From Maribacter sp. (GTDB lineage Bacteria; Bacteroidota; Bacteroidia; Flavobacteriales; Flavobacteriaceae): a stretch of DNA of 17,594 nucleotides. Below are positions 6,828-13,965 of the stretch, in pieces (the first letter of the stretch is position 1; every line of letters begins with the position of its first letter). The DNA lies in NCBI GenBank assembly GCA_018679695.1, contig JAHHKH010000278.1:1-17594 (forward strand), in the 5' to 3' direction. The position numbers were made by a program, and so were the translations under genes. Under the pieces are notes generated by a model. It did not search any database, was not told where the DNA came from, and saw only the letters and a list, made by a program, of their open reading frames with translations.

Positions 6828-7370
6828 ATGTACGAAAAAACATTTCCGAACAAACGTTTTAAAAAGACCCTCGATTTTCTTAAGAAACATGTTTCAACAG
6901 ATGAGCCTATTTTGGATTTAGGCGTTGAAAATCCGTTTTCCAGGATCATGATTGAAAATGGCTTTTCTGTTGTGAACACAAAAGGGGAGGATTTGGATTT
7001 GGATTTTTCATCGGTCACCCAAAATAAAGCCGAGGTGGTAACGGCATTTGAGATATTTGAACACCTGTTGGCCCCCTTCAATATATTAACTGAAATTAAA
7101 GCGAATAAACTTGTAGCCAGCATACCCCTGAAATTATGGTTTTCCCCGGCATATCGAAGCAAAATCGACCCGCGAGACAGGCATTACCATGAGTTTGAGG
7201 ATTGGCAGTTCGATTGGCTTCTTGAAAAAACCGGATGGGTAATCAAAGATTCAGCCAAATGGACCAATCCTGTTAAGAAAATAGGGTTTCGGCCTTTATT
7301 AAGAAGCTTTACTCCAAGGTACTATATTGTTTATGCTGAAAGAATGCCCGTGAAAGCAGCATCAAAATGA
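6828..7370 (+). CDS. SAM-dependent methyltransferase-like protein
   Basis: A 180-residue protein with the outline of a small class I methyltransferase. Residues 27-38 (PILDLGVENPFS) stand at the SAM-binding motif I position, though the usual GxGxG is reduced to a single Gly32. GEDLDLDF at 53-60 fits the acidic loop after strand 2, and AFEIFEHLLAPFNIL at 73-87 matches the common EHL..P block after motif II. The C-terminus, with HYHEFEDWQFDWLLEKTGW at 163-region spacing typical of type 11/12 enzymes, fits the end of the Rossmann domain. The ATG at 6828 gives a sensible start; its stop is seven bases before the glycosyltransferase start, so the two are probably one operon and may modify the same glycan or lipid. 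The acceptor cannot be deduced. A non-catalytic role is possible given the weak motif I. Confidence 0.72.
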   Translation: MYEKTFPNKRFKKTLDFLKKHVSTDEPILDLGVENPFSRIMIENGFSVVNTKGEDLDLDFSSVTQNKAEVVTAFEIFEHLLAPFNILTEIKANKLVASIPLKLWFSPAYRSKIDPRDRHYHEFEDWQFDWLLEKTGWVIKDSAKWTNPVKKIGFRPLLRSFTPRYYIVYAERMPVKAASK

Positions 7371-7377
7371 GAATGAT

Positions 7378-8232
7378 TTGAATTACTACATCATCATCCC
7401 TGCACATAATGAAGAGGCTTTCCTGTCCAAGACTTTAGAATCGATAGTCCTACAATCCTTACAACCAAAGAAGGTGATCATAGTCAATGACAATTCTACA
7501 GACCAAACTGAGGATACAATTGATGAATTTGTTACGAATTATGGTATTTTCAAAAAATTGAATACCAGTTCCTTCATTGAGCATTTACCTGGGAGTAAAG
7601 TTGTGAATGCTTTCAATAAAGGCTTGAAGTTGATTGACAATAACTATGATTTCATTGTAAAATTGGATGCCGATTTGATTTTACCTAATGATTATTTTGA
7701 AAAAATCGCTACCGTATTTAGGAACCACCCAAATATAGGTTTGACCGGTGGTTTTGTATATGAGGAAAACTCAAAAGGAAATTGGGAGTTAAATCACCCT
7801 ATGAACAAAAATCATGTAAGAGGGGCATTCAAAGCCTATTCCAAAGCTTGTTTTAAAGCTATAGGCGGTCTTAAGAGTGCAATGGGATGGGACACAGTAG
7901 ATGAATTGTTAGCACAGTATCACGGATACGAAATTGCAGTTTTGGACAATTTAAAGGTGAAACACTTGCGCCCAACGGGAAAGGCCTATAATGCAAGGGC
8001 CAAACTTTTACAGGGGCAGGCGATGTATACCATGGACTATGGATTTATATTAACATTGGTAGCGTCGTTTAAAATGGCCATCAAGCAAAAAAAACCAATC
8101 GCGATCTTCCATAATATGAAAGGTTTCTTCAAAGCCCAGAACAAAGGTGTTCCTAAAATGGTCACTAGAGATGAGGGAAGGTATATTCGAAAACTAAGAT
8201 GGAAAGGTATTAGGAAAAAACTATCCGTTTAA
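7378..8232 (+). CDS. Family 2 glycosyltransferase
   Basis: A 284-residue GT-A fold enzyme. The N-terminus YYIIIPAHNEE at 3-13 and VIIVNDNSTDQT at 33-44 form the nucleotide-binding part, the DxD metal motif is Asp97-Ala98-Asp99 in VKLDADLILP, and GMGWDTVDE-like sequence at 170-176 supplies the acidic acceptor-side residues. Members move a sugar from a nucleotide donor to a glycan, lipid or polyprenyl acceptor at the inner face of the membrane. No transmembrane helix stands out, so it is likely peripheral. The start is TTG at 7378: no ATG or GTG lies in frame between it and the previous gene, and the family-typical N-terminus begins exactly there. The basic C-terminal tail (about 225-284, rich in Lys and Arg) could bind membrane. 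It ends at a strong terminator. Donor and acceptor unknown. Confidence 0.92.
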   Translation: MNYYIIIPAHNEEAFLSKTLESIVLQSLQPKKVIIVNDNSTDQTEDTIDEFVTNYGIFKKLNTSSFIEHLPGSKVVNAFNKGLKLIDNNYDFIVKLDADLILPNDYFEKIATVFRNHPNIGLTGGFVYEENSKGNWELNHPMNKNHVRGAFKAYSKACFKAIGGLKSAMGWDTVDELLAQYHGYEIAVLDNLKVKHLRPTGKAYNARAKLLQGQAMYTMDYGFILTLVASFKMAIKQKKPIAIFHNMKGFFKAQNKGVPKMVTRDEGRYIRKLRWKGIRKKLSV

Positions 8233-8235
8233 AAG

Positions 8236-8270
8236 AAAAAACCACCTTGATTCTTTCAAGGTGGTTTTTT
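8236..8270. terminator. Bidirectional intrinsic terminator
   Basis: An uninterrupted 15-base-pair stem (8236-8250 with 8256-8270) around a five-base loop, with a C/G-rich centre ACCACCTTGA / TCAAGGTGGT and A6 and T6 ends. The T-run serves the plus-strand glycosyltransferase gene and the complementary A-run serves the minus-strand OmpH gene, whose stop is 18 bases away. It is the clearest terminator in the window. Confidence 0.93.
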
Positions 8271-8287
8271 ATCTAACAAAGCATACT

Positions 8288-8797
8288 TTAAAAGCCTAAC
8301 TCTTGTTTTACTTCTGCCAATAGATCTTTTCCTTTGGCTACTATTACTCCAGCCCCGGCCTGTGCATCCAACACATAGTCATATCCTTGCGCTGCGGCAA
8401 CTTTTTCAATGGCTGCTTTAGCCTTTTCAGATATAGGAGCAAATAACTCAGCTTGCTTTTTTTGAAGTTCTTGCTGCGCATTTTGTTGTGCCTCACCAAT
8501 ATTTTTTTCAAATCCTTGCAATTCTTGAGCTCTTTTCTGATTTTCCTCTTCTGACTTAGAAGCGGATTCATTTGAATATTGGGTGTATTTGTTTTTCAAC
8601 TCCGTCATTGAACTTTCAATATCGGCCCTATATGTTTCTTGTAATTTTTTAAGTTCAGCTTCTGCTGCTTTCATTTCCGGCATTTGAGCTAAGAGCTGCG
8701 TTACATCTATATGTGCCACTTTACTTTGTGCTTGAACAAAACTTGTTGCTGCAACGAATAAAAATAAGGCAATAGCCATTTTCTTTACTTCTTTCAT
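8288..8797 (-). CDS. OmpH/Skp family periplasmic chaperone, short form
   Basis: A 169-residue protein with a signal peptide (hydrophobic core at 7-20, cleavage likely after VQA at 21-23). The mature part starts KVAHIDVTQLLAQMPEM, the conserved small beta element of OmpH/Skp, runs through a long Gln/Glu/Lys-rich coiled coil at about 40-125, and returns to the body with YDYVLDAQAGAGVIVAKG at 139-156. This is the jellyfish-like trimer plan of Skp, which holds unfolded outer-membrane proteins in the periplasm before BamA inserts them. It lies 48 bases after a longer paralogue, downstream of bamA, on the same strand, and ends at the bidirectional terminator. The ATG at 8795-8797 is used; Met7 is an alternative start with an equally good signal peptide. 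Confidence 0.94.
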   Translation of the reverse strand: MKEVKKMAIALFLFVAATSFVQAQSKVAHIDVTQLLAQMPEMKAAEAELKKLQETYRADIESSMTELKNKYTQYSNESASKSEEENQKRAQELQGFEKNIGEAQQNAQQELQKKQAELFAPISEKAKAAIEKVAAAQGYDYVLDAQAGAGVIVAKGKDLLAEVKQELGF

Positions 8798-8845
8798 GAT
8801 TTCTAGTTAAAATATTTGAGTGTTAATTTAAGTTAATGATTTCTA

Positions 8846-9679
8846 TTAATTATTTGATTCTTTCTCTTCTTCAGAATCCTTTTTTCTATCTTCCAATTTT
8901 TCTTTCTTTTTAGCTTCCCTTTCTTCTAAAAGCTTTTTCCTTCTTTCATCATAGGCTTTTTTACGTTCCTCCCTGATCTTCAACTGTTCTGCTCGTTTTT
9001 CCTCAGCAGTTTTTGTCCTTGCTTCTTCAGCTTGTGCTGCCTTTTCCATCCTCGCCTTTAGGGCATCGCTCATTTCCTCAACAGGTTCTTCCCCTTCAAA
9101 ATCGGCTAATCTATTTTTAGCAACCGCCTTTTTCTTGGGTTTGCTAACTTTCCTTGTCCTTGCTATTCCCCTCAATACCAATTCGCTGATATCATGTCTT
9201 TTTTCGGAATACAACATTACAACATCCGCCGATTTATCAAAAATAAAATCATATTTTTTATTGGCACCTATTTTTTGTACCTCGTTAAAGACCTGATCTT
9301 GTATTGGCTGGATCAACTGTCTTTTTTGCATTACCAAATCCCCTTGGGGTCCAAAACGATCCTGCTGATATTCAATCATCTCTTTTTCCAATATTTGAAT
9401 ATCTTCCTCCCGTTCTGTAATCAATTCACTAGTCAATAGTACCTTTTCAGCCATTAAGTCCTTCTTCATTTGGTCAACAATACGCTGCTTTTGCTCAATC
9501 TCGACCTTCCATTTTTGAACTTTAGTCTCCAATTGTTCGCTAGCATCGCGATACTCCTCAACATTTTCCAGGATATACTCCATATCCACATAAGCAATTC
9601 TGACACCTCGCTGAGCGAAAGTATAAGTAGCACAAAGTATCAAGGATACTATTATAAGAACTTTTGTTCGTGGTCTCAT
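8846..9679 (-). CDS. OmpH/Skp family chaperone with long charged C-terminal tail
   Basis: A 277-residue paralogue of the following OmpH gene. It has a signal peptide (cleavage likely after TFA at 20-22), then RIAYVDMEYILENVEEY, a coiled coil at about 45-125, and KKYDFIFDKSADVVMLY at 141-157 that completes the Skp-like body. Beyond about residue 180 it differs from ordinary Skp: a basic KPKKKAVAKNR patch, an acidic GEEPVEE stretch, then some 70 residues at 207-277 of alternating Lys/Arg and Glu, likely a long solvent-exposed helix. Expected role is chaperoning outer-membrane proteins next to BamA; the tail's role is unknown. It starts at the ATG at 9677-9679 and has its own well-formed promoter in the 90-base gap after bamA. 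Confidence 0.92.
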   Translation of the reverse strand: MRPRTKVLIIVSLILCATYTFAQRGVRIAYVDMEYILENVEEYRDASEQLETKVQKWKVEIEQKQRIVDQMKKDLMAEKVLLTSELITEREEDIQILEKEMIEYQQDRFGPQGDLVMQKRQLIQPIQDQVFNEVQKIGANKKYDFIFDKSADVVMLYSEKRHDISELVLRGIARTRKVSKPKKKAVAKNRLADFEGEEPVEEMSDALKARMEKAAQAEEARTKTAEEKRAEQLKIREERKKAYDERRKKLLEEREAKKKEKLEDRKKDSEEEKESNN

Positions 9680-9714
9680 TTTGATTCCGTTTTAATATAT
9701 AGAAAATATCGTGC

Positions 9715-9744
9715 CAAAAATACTAAATCTTTTAAAATGAACAA
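9715..9744 (-). promoter_or_regulatory. Complete promoter (TTG-N19-TATTTTTG) for the ompH pair
   Basis: On the minus strand TTG (9742-9744) is followed after exactly 19 bases by TATTTTTG (9715-9722), matching both halves of the Bacteroidota consensus. It lies between bamA and the long ompH gene, with a leader of about 30 bases. It predicts transcription of the chaperone pair separate from bamA. Confidence 0.6.
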
Positions 9745-9769
9745 GTTAGCTTATACCACGATTCTTAAA

Positions 9770-12403
9770 TCAAAACTGTTGGCCGATGATGAAGTGTGTT
9801 TGCCAACCACTTGGTCCGTTACCTGCAGATTGAGGCCTTTGGTCCTCATCAAACCCATAACCAAAATCAATACCCAATAGTCCAAACGCTGGCATAAAGA
9901 TTCTAAGCCCCACTCCGGCCGATCGTTTTATTTGAAACGGATTAAACTCCTGAAAATTGTTGAAGGCATTCCCTCCTTCTAAAAAAGCAAGGCCATAAAT
10001 AGAGGCGGAAGGCTTTAAAGTTAATGGATATCGAAGCTCCAACGAAAATTTATTGTACACCAATCCTCCGTTCTGTTCGGTCCTTCCCGTAATTGGATTT
10101 GTACTGAAAGGGGTCAATGATTGATTCTCATATCCACGTAGCTGTATAATATCCCTACCATCCAAGGTAAAATTACCCATTCCATCACCTCCAACGTAAA
10201 AACGTTCAAAAGGAACATCACCCACATCACTATTGTAATTTCCGAGAAAACCAAATTCAGCATTTGTACGGAGTACCAAATCACCCACGAGAGAGGTATA
10301 CCAATCCCCTTTAAAACCCAACTTGTAATACTCTAGCCATTTAAAACGTTCTTCTTCCAATTTTTCCCTCTCGCTATTGAGTACAGCTATTTCCTGCGCG
10401 TCTACTGTTGGATCCAAAGCGATTATTTCCTCAAACAAGGCATCGCTTTCTTCCTGTAATCCTTTAAAATCCTTATTGTTGAATAAAGAATATGGCGGAG
10501 TGAATTTCGCAGTTATTTCAAAGTTTGATCCTCCCCTAGGATATATTCTACCCCCACTCAATGCATTCCTGGAAATTCCTAAAGTGTAGGATAAAGAATT
10601 TGATTTGCCATTTCCAAAATTAAACAGCCCTATATTATAATTTTTGAATTCATACAACTGATACCCTATGGAGTGTGAAATGGTAAAAAAGTCATCGGGC
10701 CATTGTACCCTTTTTGCCAAGCCCGCAGAAATACCGGTAATGGAAAATCCTTGGTCCTTGTTTACCTCGACACGCCCCCTACTTGAAAAGTTAGCACCAA
10801 ATTGTTGTGTCCTTGACAGCGATAAGTTAAACCGCACTGGTTTCTTACCCCCAAGCCAAGGTTCCGAGAAATTAAGGCTATAAACCCTAAAGGTCCTGCT
10901 CGCCTGCAAACGTAAGGCAAAACTTTGACCATCACCCATGGGAACCGGCTTATAAGCCTCGCCATTCAATATATTTTTAAGGGAAAAGTTACTAAAGGAT
11001 AATCCTAAGGTACCAATAAAACCTCCACCTCCATAACCGCCTTGTAATTCTATCTGACTTGATCCGGATTCCACCAAACTATAAGCTAGATCAACAGTAC
11101 CTTCGTTCGGCTTCGGATTCACAATATCGGGCTTGATCTGTTCCGCATCAAAGAAACCAAGTTGTCCCAACTCGCGAATACTACGTATGATGTCGGACTT
11201 ATTATATTTTTGACCAGGGCGGGTTCTTAACTCCCTAAAAATTACATGGTCGTTGGTCTTGTCATTACCAGTTACCGTAACGTGGTTCAAAAATGTTTCT
11301 TTACCTTCAACAATACGGATTTCAAAGTTGATCGTATCGTTTTCAGCAGAAACCTCTACTGGATTAATACTTGAAAAGAGATAGCCATTGTTCTGATATA
11401 AACTTGTCACATCATTGGCATCTGGTTTTGAATCATCGGCAATTCGCTCTCTTAATAAGACCCCATTATAAGTGGATCCCTTTTTTATTCCCAGGGTACG
11501 GGCTAAAACCTGATCGGAATAAACGCTGTTCCCAACAAAATCAATATCCCCAAAGTAATATTTATTACCTTCTTCAACCTTGATATTAATTTGAATGTTG
11601 TTCTCATCTACATTCAAAATGGTATCGGATATGATTCTAGCATCCCGATAGCCATTTTCAGCATATTTATCCACTAATAGGGAAAGGTCATTTACATAGT
11701 CTTCCTCAATAAACTTTGACTTTTTCCAAAAACGACCCAATTTCTTCTTCTTGGTCTTCTTTAAGGCCTTTCTTAGTTTTTTTGAAGCTAACTTATCATT
11801 ACCCTCAAAAACAATGTCTTTTATTTTAACCTTATCACCCTTGTTCACATTTACGACCATGCTCCTTGAATTGGTCTCTGCAGTATCCTTCGCAGTTATA
11901 ATATTCACTTTGGTGTTCAGATAGCCTTTTTTCTTGAATTTATTCTGGAGGTAGTTCTTACTATTGGCAATAAGACTTTCAGTAATTTTTTTACCTTTTT
12001 TTAAGTCAGTGTCTTTAAGTATTTCATCAACCTTTCTATCTTTTACCCCATTTATACTCACTTTTGACAGCGTAGGTCTTTCCAATATTTTTAACTCAAG
12101 AAATACGTTTTCACCTTGAATATCGGTAATGTAGAAATCAATGTCAGTAAATAGCTCAAGACCCCAGAGTTTATTGATGATAGCACTTATCTGCTCCCCG
12201 GGCAAGGTAATTGGCTGACCTACCCTAAGACCCGTATAGGTTTTTACAGTCTGCTCGTTATAGCTTTGTAGTCCTGTTACCTCAAGCCCCCCCAAAATAT
12301 ATTTCTTGCCATCCTCATAGGAAATATCCTGAGCATTGGTATTCGTGACAAAAAATAGTAGTAAGAAAGTAATAAAAAGTTCAAGTGACATGAACCTCTT
12401 CAT
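9770..12403 (-). CDS. bamA: Outer membrane protein assembly factor BamA (Omp85 family)
   Basis: BamA is the integral outer-membrane core of the machine that folds and inserts beta-barrel proteins. From the ATG at 12401-12403 the protein has 877 residues: a signal peptide (MKRFMSLELF..., ending TNTNAQ), about five POTRA domains up to about residue 430, and a 16-strand-type barrel to the end. LRGYEN at 755-760 is the conserved loop 6 (V/I)RGF-type motif, and the chain ends ...IIGQQF with the C-terminal aromatic beta-signal. Residues about 645-694 form a Glu-rich helical insertion inside the barrel, rare outside Bacteroidota. An in-frame ATG at 12434-12436 would add 11 residues but overlaps uppS by 29 bases and buries the signal peptide, so 12403, four bases after the uppS stop, is preferred. 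Confidence 0.96.
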   Translation of the reverse strand: MKRFMSLELFITFLLLFFVTNTNAQDISYEDGKKYILGGLEVTGLQSYNEQTVKTYTGLRVGQPITLPGEQISAIINKLWGLELFTDIDFYITDIQGENVFLELKILERPTLSKVSINGVKDRKVDEILKDTDLKKGKKITESLIANSKNYLQNKFKKKGYLNTKVNIITAKDTAETNSRSMVVNVNKGDKVKIKDIVFEGNDKLASKKLRKALKKTKKKKLGRFWKKSKFIEEDYVNDLSLLVDKYAENGYRDARIISDTILNVDENNIQINIKVEEGNKYYFGDIDFVGNSVYSDQVLARTLGIKKGSTYNGVLLRERIADDSKPDANDVTSLYQNNGYLFSSINPVEVSAENDTINFEIRIVEGKETFLNHVTVTGNDKTNDHVIFRELRTRPGQKYNKSDIIRSIRELGQLGFFDAEQIKPDIVNPKPNEGTVDLAYSLVESGSSQIELQGGYGGGGFIGTLGLSFSNFSLKNILNGEAYKPVPMGDGQSFALRLQASRTFRVYSLNFSEPWLGGKKPVRFNLSLSRTQQFGANFSSRGRVEVNKDQGFSITGISAGLAKRVQWPDDFFTISHSIGYQLYEFKNYNIGLFNFGNGKSNSLSYTLGISRNALSGGRIYPRGGSNFEITAKFTPPYSLFNNKDFKGLQEESDALFEEIIALDPTVDAQEIAVLNSEREKLEEERFKWLEYYKLGFKGDWYTSLVGDLVLRTNAEFGFLGNYNSDVGDVPFERFYVGGDGMGNFTLDGRDIIQLRGYENQSLTPFSTNPITGRTEQNGGLVYNKFSLELRYPLTLKPSASIYGLAFLEGGNAFNNFQEFNPFQIKRSAGVGLRIFMPAFGLLGIDFGYGFDEDQRPQSAGNGPSGWQTHFIIGQQF

Positions 12404-12407
12404 ATCG

Positions 12408-13148
12408 CTAGTTAAGTTGTTCGCTAGTTTTTCCAAATCGTCGTTCTCTGTTCTGGTAATTTATTATGGCCTCGACCAAATGATGCTCTCTAAAATCGGG
12501 CCAAAATACATCCATAAAATATAATTCGGCATATGCAATTTGCCATAATAAAAAATTGCTGATTCTATGTTCCCCACTGGTCCGAATCAACAAATCCACA
12601 TCTGGCAAATTTTGCGTGTAAAGATGGGTATTAATAATGGTTTCATCAATATTTTCAGGCGAAATTATATTATTTTTAACTTTGATTGCAATTTGTTGCA
12701 TGGCGTTCTTCAACTCTTCACGACTACCATAGCTTAAGGCCAAGGTGAGGGTCATTCCTGTGTTATCCTTCGTTTTATCCATAACCTCAAGAAGTTCATT
12801 ATATGCCTTTTGGGGTAACGATTTGATATCACCAATAGTGTTTAGCCGAACATTGTTCTCATTAAAAGTTTTAATTTCTTTTTTTAGGGAAGAAACAAGA
12901 AGTCGCATCAAGGTATCAACTTCAATTTTGGGTCTTTTCCAATTTTCAGTGGAAAAAGTGTAAAGCGTAAGATATTCCAAGCCAATTTTTACACAGCTTT
13001 CTACAGTTTTCCGAACGGTACGCACACCATTCTCATGACCAAAAACCCTTAATTTACCTTGCTGTTTGGCCCAGCGACCGTTACCATCCATAATAATGGC
13101 AATATGTCTTGGTAATTTTTGATAATCAATTTCCTCAATTCTGTTCAT
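12408..13148 (-). CDS. uppS: Isoprenyl transferase, undecaprenyl diphosphate synthase
   Basis: A 246-residue cis-prenyltransferase. It elongates farnesyl diphosphate with isopentenyl diphosphate to the C55 carrier needed for peptidoglycan and surface glycans, at the cytoplasmic membrane face. All hallmark motifs are present: IAIIMDGNGRWAKQQG with catalytic Asp21, TLYTFSTENWKRP at 61-73, and LLIRTSGEHRISNFLLWQ at 186-203. Length is normal for the family. The ATG at 13146-13148 gives the usual short N-terminal extension before the first motif. It lies six bases after the DUF6089 gene and four bases before bamA, so it is clearly in an operon with them. Confidence 0.97.
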   Translation of the reverse strand: MNRIEEIDYQKLPRHIAIIMDGNGRWAKQQGKLRVFGHENGVRTVRKTVESCVKIGLEYLTLYTFSTENWKRPKIEVDTLMRLLVSSLKKEIKTFNENNVRLNTIGDIKSLPQKAYNELLEVMDKTKDNTGMTLTLALSYGSREELKNAMQQIAIKVKNNIISPENIDETIINTHLYTQNLPDVDLLIRTSGEHRISNFLLWQIAYAELYFMDVFWPDFREHHLVEAIINYQNRERRFGKTSEQLN

Positions 13149-13154
13149 GTAGCA

Positions 13155-13850
13155 CTACTCAAAGCAATCGGAACATGGTTTTCTGCCAAAGGTATAGGTT
13201 AAGGTAATTCCAGAAAAAACATACCAATCGTCACTAAAAATATTCCCAAAATCAACATCCAATTGCTGATTTATATTTGATTTTTCAGGATTACTGGCAT
13301 CCAAATTATCAGTGAAGGTGTATCTGGCACCAACTTCTGCCCCTATAATCAAAAACTGATTCAACCTCTTTTTGACCCCTACGATCATAGGAATCGCAAA
13401 CGAACCATCTTTTTGTCCAAAATTTATTTGCTGACCGGCATCAATATAATCATAATCATACCTAAAATAGGTAACTCCTGTATACAGATACGGCGTAAAG
13501 GCCGGACCCAATTTATGCAAGTTATATTCAACAAAATTTAACTCCAGACCGGCCGAAGCCTCTAAAATGGAATTCTTAACGACATAACCCCTTTGTTGTC
13601 TCGAGGTAATGCTTGATTTTGAATCATCAGCTGTAAATTTACCATAAATTACACTAGCACGCCAAGCATATCGTTTACTTTTATTCCATTTGAACAATCC
13701 GCCAAATGCGATATCAGAAGGCAGTATGAAATTAGTTCTTCCAACATCGCCTATATTATTCGCTCCACCTGCGAATGCGCCGATTTCATAAGTCTGGGCG
13801 CTCAAGGAAACACCCAAAAAAACAAGAATCAAAACAAGATAATTCTTCAT
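13155..13850 (-). CDS. DUF6089 family outer-membrane beta-barrel-like protein
   Basis: A 231-residue protein with a signal peptide (MKNYLVLILVFLGVSLSAQ, cleavage after SA). The rest alternates aromatic and polar residues in short strands with glycine turns (YEIGAFAGGANNIGDVG, YLYTGVTYFRYDYDY, VGARYTFTDN, FSGITLTYTFG), as in small eight-to-ten-stranded outer-membrane barrels. From memory this matches DUF6089, a family found in Bacteroidota in front of uppS-bamA. Function unknown; position in the bamA operon suggests an envelope-assembly or structural role. The C-terminus carries a CxxC pair at 226-229 (CSDC), which could be disulfide-bonded in the periplasm. The start is the ATG at 13848-13850, with a TATATTTG box 16 bases upstream. 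Confidence 0.8.
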   Translation of the reverse strand: MKNYLVLILVFLGVSLSAQTYEIGAFAGGANNIGDVGRTNFILPSDIAFGGLFKWNKSKRYAWRASVIYGKFTADDSKSSITSRQQRGYVVKNSILEASAGLELNFVEYNLHKLGPAFTPYLYTGVTYFRYDYDYIDAGQQINFGQKDGSFAIPMIVGVKKRLNQFLIIGAEVGARYTFTDNLDASNPEKSNINQQLDVDFGNIFSDDWYVFSGITLTYTFGRKPCSDCFE

Positions 13851-13866
13851 AAATTCTAAAAGTTTG

Positions 13867-13874
13867 CAAATATA
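13867..13874 (-). promoter_or_regulatory. Putative -7 box (TATATTTG) for the DUF6089-uppS-bamA operon
   Basis: The minus strand reads TATATTTG, an exact TAnnTTTG match, 16 bases before the DUF6089 start, in the 115-base gap after nadK. The -33 position has TGG rather than TTG, so the upstream half is weak. Confidence 0.5.
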
Positions 13875-13926
13875 ATCCTTTCCATAGCTTTTTCCAGGCT
13901 TTAGAATACATTAGGATACTCACATG

Positions 13927-13958
13927 ATAAACAACATTTGAAGACAATTATTGTTTAT
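13927..13958. repeat. 8-bp inverted repeat downstream of nadK
   Basis: ATAAACAA (13927-13934) and TTGTTTAT (13951-13958) are exact reverse complements with a 16-base loop, just after the nadK stop on the minus strand. Without a T-run it would be a poor terminator; it could be an mRNA 3' end structure, an operator, or chance in AT-rich DNA. Confidence 0.25.
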
Positions 13959-13965
13959 TTAAGGC

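Noticed and set aside
9470..9880. Plus-strand open frame of 136 codons across the bamA-ompH gap
   Set aside because: It mostly mirrors the coding strands of ompH and bamA and its product has no recognisable domain.
12404..12436. Upstream ATG for bamA at 12434-12436
   Set aside because: It overlaps uppS by 29 bases and puts 11 polar residues ahead of a good signal peptide; the ATG at 12403 fits better.
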